DNA from: an uncultured Lachnospiraceae bacterium
GTDB taxonomy: Bacteria > Bacillota > Clostridia > Lachnospirales > Lachnospiraceae
Assembly (NCBI GenBank): GCA_902797675.1
Contig: CADBTR010000080.1
Location: 1-45,339 of the forward strand
DNA length: 45,339 nt
Direction: 5' to 3'
Below, in pieces: positions 8,161 through 16,687 of the stretch (the stretch's first letter is position 1; each line of letters starts with the position of its first letter). A program made the translations under genes and the position numbers. The notes beneath the pieces were generated by a model, which did no database searches, was not told the DNA's origin, and saw only the letters and a program-made list of their open reading frames with translations.

Positions 8161-10467
8161 ATGAGACGGCCGTTCGTATGGACGGCGGCTGCATGGATGC
8201 TGGGAGAGCTGCTTGCAGAACAGATCGACACATGGGCGGCAGTGTGTATGGCACTGCTGCTTTTTTTCACAGGGGCAGGGAGCACAAGGGAAAAGGAACA
8301 GGTGATCGGCTTTTTATGGATCGCGGGGGGATTTTTCTTCGGCTTTTGGAGCATGGAACATACCGGGAACATTTACGAAAGTTATGACAGACTTGAGGAA
8401 GGGACAAAACTCGTATTCACGGGAAGTATTGAGGAAATTAGAAAGGGAGATTACGGGGATCAGGTGACACTCCGGGGAAAAAGCTGCAGCGCTATGGTTT
8501 ATTGGGACGGCGCCTGCGGATTAAAAATCGGAAACCGGATCCGGGTGAGCGGAGAGAAGGTTGATTTCCGGATCGCCAGAAATGAAGGAAATTTTGATGA
8601 AAAACTATATGATTACGGAAGAAAAATTGCAGTAAAAATAAAAGAGACGGAATATCAGCTTCTTTCAGGTCAAAGTGAAAAAATCCGATGTATGCTCGCC
8701 GATATAAGAACCGGTTTATGTAAAAATGTGGATGAAATGTGCAGGGAGCAGGAGGCAGGATTATTAAAGGCGATTCTCTACGGGGAACGGGAGGATCTGG
8801 GACAGGAGGAAAAGAGGTTATTTCAAAAAAACGGGATCGCGCATATTCTGGCGGTATCCGGTCTCCATATGTCCCTGATCGGCATGACCTTGTACCGGCT
8901 TTGCAGAAAGAAATGGTCATTCGGAATAAGCGGAATGATTGCGGGAAGTGTATTGTGCGCTTTCGGTCTGATGGCGGGATTCGGGATTTCTGTCCGCAGG
9001 GCATTGTGTATGATGCTTTTGCGCATGATTGCCGAATATACGGGGAGAACTTACGATACGGCAAGCGCCATGGGAGTAAGCTGTCTGTTGATTCTGGCAG
9101 ATTGTCCCTATGCTTTGTATCAGACGGCATTTCTTCTGTCTTATTCGGCAATTGCGACTGTGGGGGTTCTTTATCCCTTCATGGAAGGATGCGTGCTGAA
9201 AGAAGCAAAACGATCAGAAAGAAAGCATTTGCGAAAGTTTTATCTTCCGTTTCTCGGTTCAGCTTTAATCTGGGCGTGCGGTCTGCCGGTGATCGCGGGA
9301 ACTTTTTATGAATTGCCTACGTATTCTCTGCTTTTGAATCTCATCGTGTTGCCGTTTATGGAATTGTTATTCTGCAGCGGGCTGATCGCCTCCCTTTGCA
9401 TGTTTTTGTCAGCGAAGATCGGAATATTTCTGGCGGGAACGGCAGTATTTATTTTGAAAGGCTATTATGCTTTGTGCCGGCTGGCGGAAAAACTTCCGGC
9501 ACCGTACCGGATCACGGGAAAACCGTCATCCATGAAAATCTTTCTTTTTCTTGCGGTTCTGATGGCATTGCTGATTGTATTGAAGCGGGGAACATGCAGT
9601 CCGAAAAAGAAGCTGGCGTTGTCTTTTATGGGAATTGCCATTCTCGCCTTTGTGATTTATGCACCGGAGAAACGGCGGCAGACAGAAATCTCCGTTCTTG
9701 ATGTCGGACAGGGGGACTGCACTTTGATCGAGGCTGCAAACGGTCATAATTATCTGGTGGACGGGGGAAGTACAGATGTAAACAAGGTGGGAACTTATCG
9801 TTTGCTTCCTTATCTGAAATACCGGGGCGTGGGCGTGTTGCATGGAATTTTTATTTCTCATGGAGACGCGGATCATATCAACGGGGTAGAGGAATTGTTA
9901 GAGGACGGAGAGATACAGGTTGAAAGGCTTGTTCTCGGAAAATGCGATCAATTTAAAGAGCCTTATGAGAAATTGATCGCGCTGGCGAAAAAAAGGGGCG
10001 TTAGCATTATGTACGCCAAACGATCGGAAGTATGGAAAGATGGGGAACTTACCTTTCAATTTATCAATCCGGGAGAGGAACCATATGAGGACATCAATGA
10101 GAGTTCTATGGTATTTATATTGAAAGAGGGGAATTTTTCCATGTGCTTTACGGGGGATATCGGGAGTGAAACGGAAGAAACATTATTGCCTCTTTTAACT
10201 ACGGTCAGTGTATTAAAAACCCCGCATCACGGCTCGAAATATTCGTCTTCGGAGGAATTTTTACGAAGGCTTTCTCCGGCTGCCGCGACGATTTCCTGCG
10301 GGTTCGGAAACCGTTACGGCCATCCGGGAAAGGAAACATTGGAAAGAATGAGAACACTTGGAATCCGGATCGCTCTGACAACCGGGTCGGGCAGGATCCG
10401 GATCATTCCCGGGAAAGAGAACGGGGATTTTCAAATGTCTGGTTTTTTAAAACCGGAGGTCTTTTAA
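8161..10467 (+). CDS. comEC: ComEC/Rec2 DNA uptake channel
   Basis: ComEC carries single-stranded DNA across the membrane during natural transformation. The 768-residue protein has the full three-part plan: N-terminal membrane helices and a soluble OB-like region (about 1-180); the ComEC core with HILAVSGLHMSLIG and many helices (about 210-490); and a C-terminal metallo-beta-lactamase domain (about 510-760) with LDVGQGDCTLIE, DGGS and the metal ligands H567, D569, D571 and H572 in SHGDADHING, plus TPHHGSKYSS later. No interruption is seen, so the gene looks intact. AAGAGGA precedes the ATG. Downstream holA follows after 33 bases, the usual Firmicutes order. An intact ComEC does not prove that the organism is transformable. 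Confidence 0.96.
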   Translation: MRRPFVWTAAAWMLGELLAEQIDTWAAVCMALLLFFTGAGSTREKEQVIGFLWIAGGFFFGFWSMEHTGNIYESYDRLEEGTKLVFTGSIEEIRKGDYGDQVTLRGKSCSAMVYWDGACGLKIGNRIRVSGEKVDFRIARNEGNFDEKLYDYGRKIAVKIKETEYQLLSGQSEKIRCMLADIRTGLCKNVDEMCREQEAGLLKAILYGEREDLGQEEKRLFQKNGIAHILAVSGLHMSLIGMTLYRLCRKKWSFGISGMIAGSVLCAFGLMAGFGISVRRALCMMLLRMIAEYTGRTYDTASAMGVSCLLILADCPYALYQTAFLLSYSAIATVGVLYPFMEGCVLKEAKRSERKHLRKFYLPFLGSALIWACGLPVIAGTFYELPTYSLLLNLIVLPFMELLFCSGLIASLCMFLSAKIGIFLAGTAVFILKGYYALCRLAEKLPAPYRITGKPSSMKIFLFLAVLMALLIVLKRGTCSPKKKLALSFMGIAILAFVIYAPEKRRQTEISVLDVGQGDCTLIEAANGHNYLVDGGSTDVNKVGTYRLLPYLKYRGVGVLHGIFISHGDADHINGVEELLEDGEIQVERLVLGKCDQFKEPYEKLIALAKKRGVSIMYAKRSEVWKDGELTFQFINPGEEPYEDINESSMVFILKEGNFSMCFTGDIGSETEETLLPLLTTVSVLKTPHHGSKYSSSEEFLRRLSPAAATISCGFGNRYGHPGKETLERMRTLGIRIALTTGSGRIRIIPGKENGDFQMSGFLKPEVF

Positions 10468-10500
10468 AGTATATCAGGATTCACAGGGAAAGGAAACACA

Positions 10501-11532
10501 ATGCGAAAAATCAGTGAAGATATCAAAAATCAGTCTTTTGAAAAAATCTATCTCCTCTATGGGGAAGAAGATTATCTAAAACGTCAGTATCGTGTAAAGC
10601 TGAAACAGGCCATCTGCGGAGATGACACCATGAATTACAGTTATTTTGAGGGAAAGAGCAAGCCGGTTTCCGAGGTGATCGGCATTGCGGATACCATGCC
10701 TTTTTTTGCGGAGCATCGTCTGGTGGTGGTGGAAAATTATGAATTATTTTCTGCTTCAAAGACTAAGGGGGAAGGGGCGAAAAGCGGACAGAAAGCGGAA
10801 CTGGAGGAATATTTAAAAACAATGCCCGATACGACAGTTCTGGTATTCATCGAGAAAACCGCGGATAAGAGGAGTCGTCTGTTTAAGTTTGTGAAGGACA
10901 ACGGATATATATGTGAACTGAATGCGCAGACGCCGGCAACATTGGCAACGTGGGCGGCTTCTGTGCTGAAAGCCTCCGGGAAGCAGATTACCGGAAATAC
11001 CATAGATTATTTTCTGACGATGGTCGGCAATGATATGAGCCGGATCAGCAATGAACTGGAAAAATTAATCTCTTATACCGGTGACCGGGATGTGGTAAAC
11101 CGGGAGGATATCGATGAGATCTGCAGCGTGGCGGTGGCGTCCAAGATTTTTGACATGGTGGATGCCATGGGCAGCCGAAACCGGCAAAAAGCGCTTGGAT
11201 TATATTATGATATGATCGAATTAAAAGAACCTCCTATGAGAATCTTATTCATGCTGTCCAGACAGTTCGACTGCATGCTGAGAGTAAAAGAATTAAAGCA
11301 GAAGGGAACGGATCAGAAAACGATCGCGGCAAAAACAGGACTTCCCCCTTTTGCGGTGGGAAAAACACTGCGTCAGTCGGAACAGTTTTCGGGGGAGGCG
11401 TTATGCAAAGCCATCGACCGGTGTCTGAAACTTGAGGAAGATGTAAAGAACGGAAGATTGTCTGATAAAATATGTGTGGAACTGATCCTGACCGAATATA
11501 CGAAGCAGGCGGAGAAGCGTACAATCAGATAG
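10501..11532 (+). CDS. holA: DNA polymerase III delta subunit
   Basis: HolA is the clamp-loader subunit that opens the sliding clamp. The 343 residues fit. The N-terminal domain starts ISEDIKNQSFEKIYLLYGEEDYL, with the family's LLYG(E/D)E signature; FVKDNGYICELNAQTP and TIDYFLTMVGNDMSRISNELEKL match the AAA-like middle and lid; the C-terminal collar domain includes DMVDAMGSRNRQKAL and ILFMLSRQFDCMLRVKELKQ. It follows comEC after 33 bases, and rpsT converges from the other strand, an arrangement widely conserved in Firmicutes. The gene has no clear terminator of its own; the hairpin at 11579-11602 has its T-tract on the rpsT side. Confidence 0.93.
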   Translation: MRKISEDIKNQSFEKIYLLYGEEDYLKRQYRVKLKQAICGDDTMNYSYFEGKSKPVSEVIGIADTMPFFAEHRLVVVENYELFSASKTKGEGAKSGQKAELEEYLKTMPDTTVLVFIEKTADKRSRLFKFVKDNGYICELNAQTPATLATWAASVLKASGKQITGNTIDYFLTMVGNDMSRISNELEKLISYTGDRDVVNREDIDEICSVAVASKIFDMVDAMGSRNRQKALGLYYDMIELKEPPMRILFMLSRQFDCMLRVKELKQKGTDQKTIAAKTGLPPFAVGKTLRQSEQFSGEALCKAIDRCLKLEEDVKNGRLSDKICVELILTEYTKQAEKRTIR

Positions 11533-11568
11533 GGAAGATTTTTCGTGTCCCGGTTGCGCTGCGCATAG

Positions 11569-11602
11569 AAAAGAGAAACCCCGCAGGGAAAACCTTGCGG
11601 GG
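11569..11602 (-). terminator. Rho-independent terminator of rpsT
   Basis: A 9-pair stem formed by 11579-11587 and 11593-11602 (one G-T pair) is followed on the minus strand by TTTCTCTTTT (11578-11569). On the plus strand the hairpin is followed by AAATG, so it serves rpsT far better than holA. Confidence 0.82.
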
Positions 11603-11632
11603 AAATGTTCTATTCAGGAAATACCTGACGGA

Positions 11633-11896
11633 TTAAGCCATTTTGCTGACAGCGGCTGCAAGACGGGAAACTTTTCTTGAGGCGTTGTTTTTGTGGTAAA
11701 CACCCTTTGTCTCAGCCTTGAAGATTACAGATGTAGCGTTCTTTAAAGCTGCTTCAGCGGCTGCTTTATCGTTTGCTGCTACGGCTGCTTCTACCTTCTT
11801 CATGGAAGTCTTCACTGCGGAACGGATTGCCTTGTTTCTTTCTGTCTTTGTTGCTGCTACCTTGATTCTTTTCTTTGCTGACTTAATATTAGCCAT
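11633..11896 (-). CDS. rpsT: 30S ribosomal protein S20
   Basis: S20 is a primary 16S rRNA-binding protein of the small subunit. The 87-residue, lysine- and alanine-rich helical sequence starts MANIKSAKKRIKVAATKTERN and has the family's SAVKTSMKKVEAAV and GVYHKNNASRKVSRLA segments. GGAGGAAT precedes the ATG (plus-strand 11901-11909). It is a single-gene unit with its own promoter about 110 bases upstream, a structured leader and its own terminator, converging on holA. Confidence 0.98.
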   Translation of the reverse strand: MANIKSAKKRIKVAATKTERNKAIRSAVKTSMKKVEAAVAANDKAAAEAALKNATSVIFKAETKGVYHKNNASRKVSRLAAAVSKMA

Positions 11897-11928
11897 TTTT
11901 TATTCCTCCATTTACAAATCCACGTATT

Positions 11929-11999
11929 ACAGATCCTTGAGAGAGTTCAGATCTGTCGTTACAGCGTTTGCACACTAAGAATTTGCGGACTATGCAAAC
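11929..11999 (-). promoter_or_regulatory. Structured 5' leader of rpsT
   Basis: Within the predicted transcript (start near 12002) two perfect inverted repeats are present: GTTTGCA with TGCAAAC (11999-11993 and 11972-11966) and ACAGATC with GATCTGT (11956-11950 and 11935-11929). A competing TTTGC/GCAAA pairing also exists inside the first. The second repeat ends about 20 bases before the ribosome binding site. A control role, for example by S20 itself, is inference. Confidence 0.45.
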
Positions 12000-12008
12000 C
12001 TATGAGGT

Positions 12009-12037
12009 ATTTTAGCGAAAGTCAAAAGCATTGTCAA
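12009..12037 (-). promoter_or_regulatory. Sigma-A promoter of rpsT
   Basis: On the minus strand TTGACA (12037-12032), a 17-base spacer and TAAAAT (12014-12009) make a strong vegetative promoter. The expected start near 12002 gives a leader of about 105 bases. Confidence 0.85.
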
Positions 12038-12130
12038 GAGGTTTTTCAAGAAATTTTTTTACGAGTAAACTCGACTAAAATTACAGTGCGCAAGAAATTT
12101 GCTGTGAATAGTAACATTCTAACAAATAAA

Positions 12131-12159
12131 TTGACATTGGGACATTTTATTAGTATACT
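12131..12159 (+). promoter_or_regulatory. Sigma-A promoter of the NTPase-fabH unit
   Basis: TTGACA (12131-12136), a 17-base spacer and TATACT (12154-12159) make a near-perfect promoter. The leader of about 60 bases contains the inverted repeat TTGCCG/CGGCAA (12187-12192 and 12200-12205), ending 9 bases before the ribosome binding site. Confidence 0.85.
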
Positions 12160-12226
12160 TGTACCTGTAATGTGTGTCTAAAGAGGTTGCCGTCATATGC
12201 GGCAATGAATGTACTGGAGGTATGAT

Positions 12227-12760
12227 ATGAGTTTAAACAAGTTTGTGATCGTAGGGCAATCCAATACCGGAAAATCCTGTCTCGCTGATAAGATCATGGA
12301 GATAAAGGAGCTGAAACCCATCGGATTCCGGATGAAGGATTTTACGATCGAGAATGAATTTCGCGGTTACTACATTCACAGTATTCGTGAATTGGAAGAG
12401 TATCATAACAATGTTCCGATTCAGACGTCTTTGAAAAAGGGGCATCAGAGAGTACAGCTGAAAGAAGTGTACGATAATTTTGGTGTGGCGTGTTTGAAAT
12501 CTGTGATGGAAGCAGATCCGGAAAGCTTTGATTGTATCATACTGGATGAACTGGGGAGAGGTGAATATACATCGGAGGCATTTGTTTCGTATATCCGTAA
12601 GATCCTTGACAGCGATGCCATGGTATTCATATTGATGAAGAATATCAGCAATCCTGTTACGACAGAGATCAAGGGGAGACGGGATGTATTGCTGTACGAT
12701 CTCGACAATATGTCGCAGGATGAGGTAGAGATGAATATTCTTGATAAGATAAGAAAATAA
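12227..12760 (+). CDS. P-loop NTPase, possibly THEP1-like
   Basis: I do not recognise a firm family. The 177-residue protein has a P-loop at the very start (FVIVGQSNTGKS, G10-S17) and a Walker B-like strand CIILDELGRGEY with D107-E108. A compact P-loop protein with an early Walker A, an hhhhDE-hG strand and a short C-terminal part resembles the THEP1 nucleoside-triphosphatase group, but a resistance-type or nucleotide kinase cannot be excluded. There is no membrane segment. The start at 12227 is chosen because TGGAGG (12215-12220) stands 6 bases before it; the earlier ATG at 12209 lies upstream of that site. It leads a unit with fabH, whose start is 21 bases downstream. Confidence 0.6.
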   Translation: MSLNKFVIVGQSNTGKSCLADKIMEIKELKPIGFRMKDFTIENEFRGYYIHSIRELEEYHNNVPIQTSLKKGHQRVQLKEVYDNFGVACLKSVMEADPESFDCIILDELGRGEYTSEAFVSYIRKILDSDAMVFILMKNISNPVTTEIKGRRDVLLYDLDNMSQDEVEMNILDKIRK

Positions 12761-12781
12761 AATGGATGAGGAAGAAACATC

Positions 12782-13747
12782 ATGAAGATTTTAGGAACGG
12801 GAAGCGCACTTCCCGATCATATCGTCACAAATGACGACTTGTCAAAGATTGTAGAGACAAGTGACGAGTGGATCACTTCCAGAACAGGGATCCGCCAGAG
12901 AAGGATTTCCGGAGGAGAGACGGTATCGGAACTGGCGTCCAAAGCAGCGCTGGCGGCATTGGAACAGGCGAAGGTATCGGCGGAAGAATTGGATCTGATT
13001 ATGGTAGCGACCATTACGCCGGACGGGATCATGCCGAATATGGCTTGTATGGTGCAGGACAGGATCGGAGCGGTTAATGCTACCTGCTTTGACATCAATG
13101 CGGCATGTTCCGGATTTTTGTTCGCATTGAATACCGCCAATGCATATCTCACATCGGGAATGTATCAAAAGATTTTGCTGATCGGCGCAGAGACATTGTC
13201 GAAATTAGTGAATTGGGAAGACCGGACAACCTGCGTGCTCTTTGGTGACGGTGCCGGCGCGGCAGTGGTTGCGGCGGATGAGCAAAGATACGTGGCTGTA
13301 TCGGGATCGGACGGAGCCAAAGGACAGGTGCTGACGGCGGCTCAACTACCCCTTCGTAATTTTACGACGGAGCAGGGGGACATTGTGACTCCGGAGCAGT
13401 TTTATATGTATATGAACGGACAGGAAGTATTCAAATTCGCAGTGAGAACAGTGCCGGATTCAATCTTAAAGATAGTCGAAAAGGCACAAGTTACAGTAGA
13501 TGAGATTGATTGGTTTTTACTGCATCAGGCCAACGAGCGGATCATCGCTTCGGTTGCGAAACGGCTGGATATCCCGATGGAGAAGATGCCTATGAATATG
13601 GATCGGTACGGCAATACTTCGGCGGCAAGCATTCCGCTTCTGCTGGACGAAGTATTAAGAAAAGGCATGATCAAGCCGGGGAATAAAGTTATTTTATCCG
13701 GATTCGGCGGCGGTCTGACCTGGGGAACGGTATATATGGAATTTTAA
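12782..13747 (+). CDS. fabH: Beta-ketoacyl-ACP synthase III
   Basis: FabH starts fatty acid synthesis by condensing an acyl-CoA primer with malonyl-ACP. The 321-residue length is normal and the catalytic triad is visible: Cys109 in INAACSGFLFALNTAN, His248 in WFLLHQANERII and Asn278 in RYGNTSAASIP; the glycine-rich end SGFGGGLTWGTVYMEF also fits. TGAGGAAG precedes the ATG. It lies about 5 kb upstream of the main fatty acid operon and is transcribed with the NTPase gene and probably the pyrophosphatase gene, rather than leading acpP. Primer choice (straight or branched) cannot be read from these motifs alone. Confidence 0.96.
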   Translation: MKILGTGSALPDHIVTNDDLSKIVETSDEWITSRTGIRQRRISGGETVSELASKAALAALEQAKVSAEELDLIMVATITPDGIMPNMACMVQDRIGAVNATCFDINAACSGFLFALNTANAYLTSGMYQKILLIGAETLSKLVNWEDRTTCVLFGDGAGAAVVAADEQRYVAVSGSDGAKGQVLTAAQLPLRNFTTEQGDIVTPEQFYMYMNGQEVFKFAVRTVPDSILKIVEKAQVTVDEIDWFLLHQANERIIASVAKRLDIPMEKMPMNMDRYGNTSAASIPLLLDEVLRKGMIKPGNKVILSGFGGGLTWGTVYMEF

Positions 13748-13780
13748 AAATGCGGAAAAGCAGGAAAGGTGGCGTTAGTA

Positions 13781-14323
13781 ATGAACATATGGCATGACAT
13801 TAATCCGGACAGGATCACTCCTGCGGATTTTATCGCTGTGGTGGAGATTTCAAAGGGAAGCAAGAAGAAATATGAGCTGGATAAAGAGACCGGTCTGATC
13901 ATTCTGGATCGTATTTTATATACATCGACCCACTATCCGGCAAATTACGGATTTATCCCGAGAACTTACGGAGATGATAAGGATCCGTTGGATGTGCTGG
14001 TGCTCTGTTCCGAACCGTTGGAGCCGCTGACCCTTGTAAAATGTTATCCGATCGGCGTGATGAAGATGCTGGACAACGGAATGGGGGATGAGAAGATCAT
14101 CGCAATTCCGTATAATGACCCGACATATAACGGCTATAAGGATATCAAGGAACTGCCGCAGCATGTGTTTGATGAGATCAAGCATTTCTTTACGGTATAT
14201 AAAAATCTGGAGGGAAAAGAGACCAAGGTAGATGAATTCGGAGGCCCGGAGGAAGCGCTGCAGATCATTGAGAATTGTATCGGAAATTATAATTTGAAAT
14301 ATGGTCACAGAGAACCTTATTAA
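13781..14323 (+). CDS. ppa: Family I inorganic pyrophosphatase
   Basis: This cytoplasmic enzyme hydrolyses pyrophosphate, pulling biosynthetic reactions forward. The family I signature is visible in YGDDKDPLDVLVL (three metal-binding aspartates), along with ANYGFIPRTYGD and IAIPYNDP. The length of 180 residues matches bacterial family I enzymes. The frame extends a little upstream through a GTG at 13769, but AAAGGTGG (13765-13772) and the family start pattern favour the ATG at 13781. It follows fabH by 33 bases, so it probably shares that transcript; pyrophosphate release by acyl-CoA synthesis may link them, which is inference. Confidence 0.92.
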   Translation: MNIWHDINPDRITPADFIAVVEISKGSKKKYELDKETGLIILDRILYTSTHYPANYGFIPRTYGDDKDPLDVLVLCSEPLEPLTLVKCYPIGVMKMLDNGMGDEKIIAIPYNDPTYNGYKDIKELPQHVFDEIKHFFTVYKNLEGKETKVDEFGGPEEALQIIENCIGNYNLKYGHREPY

Positions 14324-14385
14324 AGATTTGTCTGATCTGTCATCTTTTTGGCGTTATCAGTCGTTGCAGCCGGTTTGGAGGAATT

Positions 14386-15321
14386 ATGTCATTAGAAGTA
14401 CGAGAACTTGTAAAAAAATATGGAGAAAAGACGGTAGTAGATCATCTGAATTTTAAGATGGATAAGCCGGGAGTATATGCGTTGTTAGGGACAAACGGTG
14501 CGGGAAAAACCACAACGATCCGGATGATTTTAGGTATGCTTTACCATGATTCGGGAGAGATTTTATGGAATGGGGGAAATCTGGATCCCATGAAATTGAA
14601 TATCGGTTATCTCGCAGAGGAGCGGGGGCTGTATCCGAAATATACATTGATGGATCAGCTTCTTTATTTTGCCGCTCTTAAAAATGTGCCGAAAGAGGAG
14701 GCAAAAAAACGGATCCGTTATTGGGCAGAGCGGCTGCAGGTAGAGGAATATCTTTATGCCGGTGAGAATACGAAAAAGAAAAAAGAAAAGCCGAAGACGG
14801 CGGATCAGTTATCCAAAGGAAATCAGCAGAAGATTCAGTTGATGGCGGCGCTTTTGTCGGAGCCGGAGCTTCTGGTATTGGATGAGCCTTTAAGCGGACT
14901 GGATCCGGTGAACTCGGATCTGTTTAAAACGATTATCAGAGAACAGATGGAACGGGATGTCTATCTGATCATGTCCAGTCATCAGATGGCTACCATTGAA
15001 GAATTTTGCAGCGACATTACGATTTTAAACCGGGGCAGGGCAGTATTGCAGGGAAATCTGAATGAGATCAAAAAAAGCTACGGGCGGGTCAATATGATCT
15101 TAAAATGCGACGGGGATATTGATGCTTATGTGGAGAAACATCAATTGAATGTGACGCTTAAAACACCGGAGGATTATCATATCAAAGTAAACAGTGAGAA
15201 GGAAGCCATGGATTTTCTTGCGGAACTTGTGAAACATCAGGTCCCGGTGGTGCATTTTGAATTGAGAGAGCCTTCCCTCCATGAGATTTTTGTAGAGAAG
15301 GTGGGGCAGAACAATGAATAA
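14386..15321 (+). CDS. ABC transporter ATP-binding protein (NatA-like)
   Basis: This is the motor of an ABC-2 exporter. The 311 residues contain Walker A GTNGAGKTT, a Q-loop region, the signature LSKGNQQKIQLMAALL, Walker B LLVLDEPLSGLDP and the switch histidine in MSSHQM. A C-terminal domain of about 90 residues after the core is typical of NatA/YhaQ-type exporters. GGAGG stands before the ATG. The end overlaps the first permease gene by 8 bases, so translation is coupled. Substrate is not predictable; sodium, bacteriocin or peptide export are all known for this group. Confidence 0.93.
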   Translation: MSLEVRELVKKYGEKTVVDHLNFKMDKPGVYALLGTNGAGKTTTIRMILGMLYHDSGEILWNGGNLDPMKLNIGYLAEERGLYPKYTLMDQLLYFAALKNVPKEEAKKRIRYWAERLQVEEYLYAGENTKKKKEKPKTADQLSKGNQQKIQLMAALLSEPELLVLDEPLSGLDPVNSDLFKTIIREQMERDVYLIMSSHQMATIEEFCSDITILNRGRAVLQGNLNEIKKSYGRVNMILKCDGDIDAYVEKHQLNVTLKTPEDYHIKVNSEKEAMDFLAELVKHQVPVVHFELREPSLHEIFVEKVGQNNE

Positions 15322-16687
15322 GAAGAATGATCTGTATGGATGGGAGAAGGTATGCCGATATTCTGTTGTGCAGACGATGAAAAGCAGAACCATGAAAGTG
15401 GTGCTTGCCGTCATTTTTATCTTGTTGTTCTTCTCCATGCCTGCCGTTACGCTTTTTAACCAAAAAGGGGGCAAAACAGAATCCACGGTGCATAAAGTAA
15501 GCGTTTATGCGGACAGGAAAGCATTGCAGGACTGTTTTGAGCAGAAATTTACAGGAGATTTGAAAAAGTATACATTTACAATCCTTACCGGGGAAGAGAT
15601 GGAGAAAACCCTTCAGCAATTAAAGAAAGGCAGCGGCGATTGTGATGTGCTGGTGGAAATCCGCGCGGAGGAACAAGAGGATTCAAAACACTATGGTGTT
15701 GAACTTTTGACGCATTATAATGAAAAATCCAAGGTGAAAAAGAAGGATGTGACGACACTGGCACAAGCCATGACAGATAACCTGAAAGGGCAGCTTTTAA
15801 GTGTCGGGGGAATGGAGAAAGAAGAGTTACAGGAGTTGCTTGCCGATACGGCTTATGAGATCAAAACAGTAAATGCAAATGGGAAAATCAAAGAGGATCA
15901 GGAGGGACTTGGCGACAGTTCCTATGTATTTGTCTATGCATATTTGATGGTGACATGTTTTGCGGCATTGATCGCAGGGTCGAAAGTGGCGGAACTGATA
16001 GTTACCGAGAAGACATCGAAGGTCATAGAATATCTGCTGACAAGTGTGCGCCCGCTGGCGTTATTGGTGGGCAAAGTCGCAGGCACGATGTTAATTGTTT
16101 TCATGATGCTGATTGGCGCTGCCATGGCACTGGCAGGCTCTATGCTGGCAAATTATCTGATCTTTGATACGAAGAAATTTCTTCCGGAGGCCTTGGAAAA
16201 ATTTATTCACGGTCAGGTATTGCAGAATGCAGGTTTTGCAGAAATTGTAACGGCGGTTGCCATCTTTTTCCTGGGAATGTTGTTTTATTGCATTTTGGCA
16301 GGATTGGCAGGGGCTACCGTCAGCAAGATCGAGGAACTGGCGGAGGGGATGAAAATATTTTCTTTTATTTTGCTCATCGGCGTTTATCTGGCTCTGGCGC
16401 TGCTTACGATGTCGGTATCCAGCGGTAATTTTTCGGTATTTTCCACGATCGTATATGATTGTCCGCTGTCTTCCATGTTTATCGTGCCGGCATATGTATT
16501 GATCGGCAGGATCACATTAAAAAAAGCGGTGATTTCTTTAGGAATCCTTGCGGCGTTTACAGGGCTTGCCGTTTATTTTGTCACGAAAGTATTCGAGCAT
16601 GTGCTGTACCATAACGGAAGTACGATGAAATTCAAAGAGATCCTTGCAATTTATCAGACAAAAAAGAAGGGAGAGATCGTCAAATGA
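15314..16687 (+). CDS. ABC-2 exporter permease, first copy (NatB-like)
   Basis: The 457-residue protein has the NatB-type plan: a cytoplasmic start, one membrane helix (about 31-50), a large exterior domain (about 55-205), then a cluster of five or six helices (from FVYAYLMVTCFAALIAGSKV to the end). Between helices stands the EKTSKVIEYLLTSVRPLALLVGKV segment, the conserved coupling region of ABC-2 permeases. It overlaps the ATPase gene by 8 bases and the next permease by four bases (ATGA). With its neighbour it probably forms a heterodimeric channel. Confidence 0.88.
   Translation: MNKKNDLYGWEKVCRYSVVQTMKSRTMKVVLAVIFILLFFSMPAVTLFNQKGGKTESTVHKVSVYADRKALQDCFEQKFTGDLKKYTFTILTGEEMEKTLQQLKKGSGDCDVLVEIRAEEQEDSKHYGVELLTHYNEKSKVKKKDVTTLAQAMTDNLKGQLLSVGGMEKEELQELLADTAYEIKTVNANGKIKEDQEGLGDSSYVFVYAYLMVTCFAALIAGSKVAELIVTEKTSKVIEYLLTSVRPLALLVGKVAGTMLIVFMMLIGAAMALAGSMLANYLIFDTKKFLPEALEKFIHGQVLQNAGFAEIVTAVAIFFLGMLFYCILAGLAGATVSKIEELAEGMKIFSFILLIGVYLALALLTMSVSSGNFSVFSTIVYDCPLSSMFIVPAYVLIGRITLKKAVISLGILAAFTGLAVYFVTKVFEHVLYHNGSTMKFKEILAIYQTKKKGEIVK

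Larger units (their letters stand above)
11897..12226. other. Divergent intergenic region between rpsT and the NTPase gene
   Basis: This is the only stretch longer than 300 bases without a gene. From left to right it holds the rpsT ribosome binding site, two inverted repeats in the rpsT leader, the rpsT promoter (minus strand), an AT-rich spacer with the small palindrome CGAGT-AA-ACTCG (12062-12073), the plus-strand promoter at 12131-12159, and a leader hairpin just before the NTPase gene. No small open frame with a convincing ribosome binding site was seen. Confidence 0.7.

Noticed and set aside
12062-12073. Palindrome CGAGT-AA-ACTCG between the divergent promoters as an operator.
   Set aside because: It does not overlap either promoter core and matches no operator I know; it may be chance.
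14322-14350. Possible terminator after the pyrophosphatase gene (AAAGAT/ATCTTTTT).
   Set aside because: Six weak pairs with a 14-base loop are too unstable to call.
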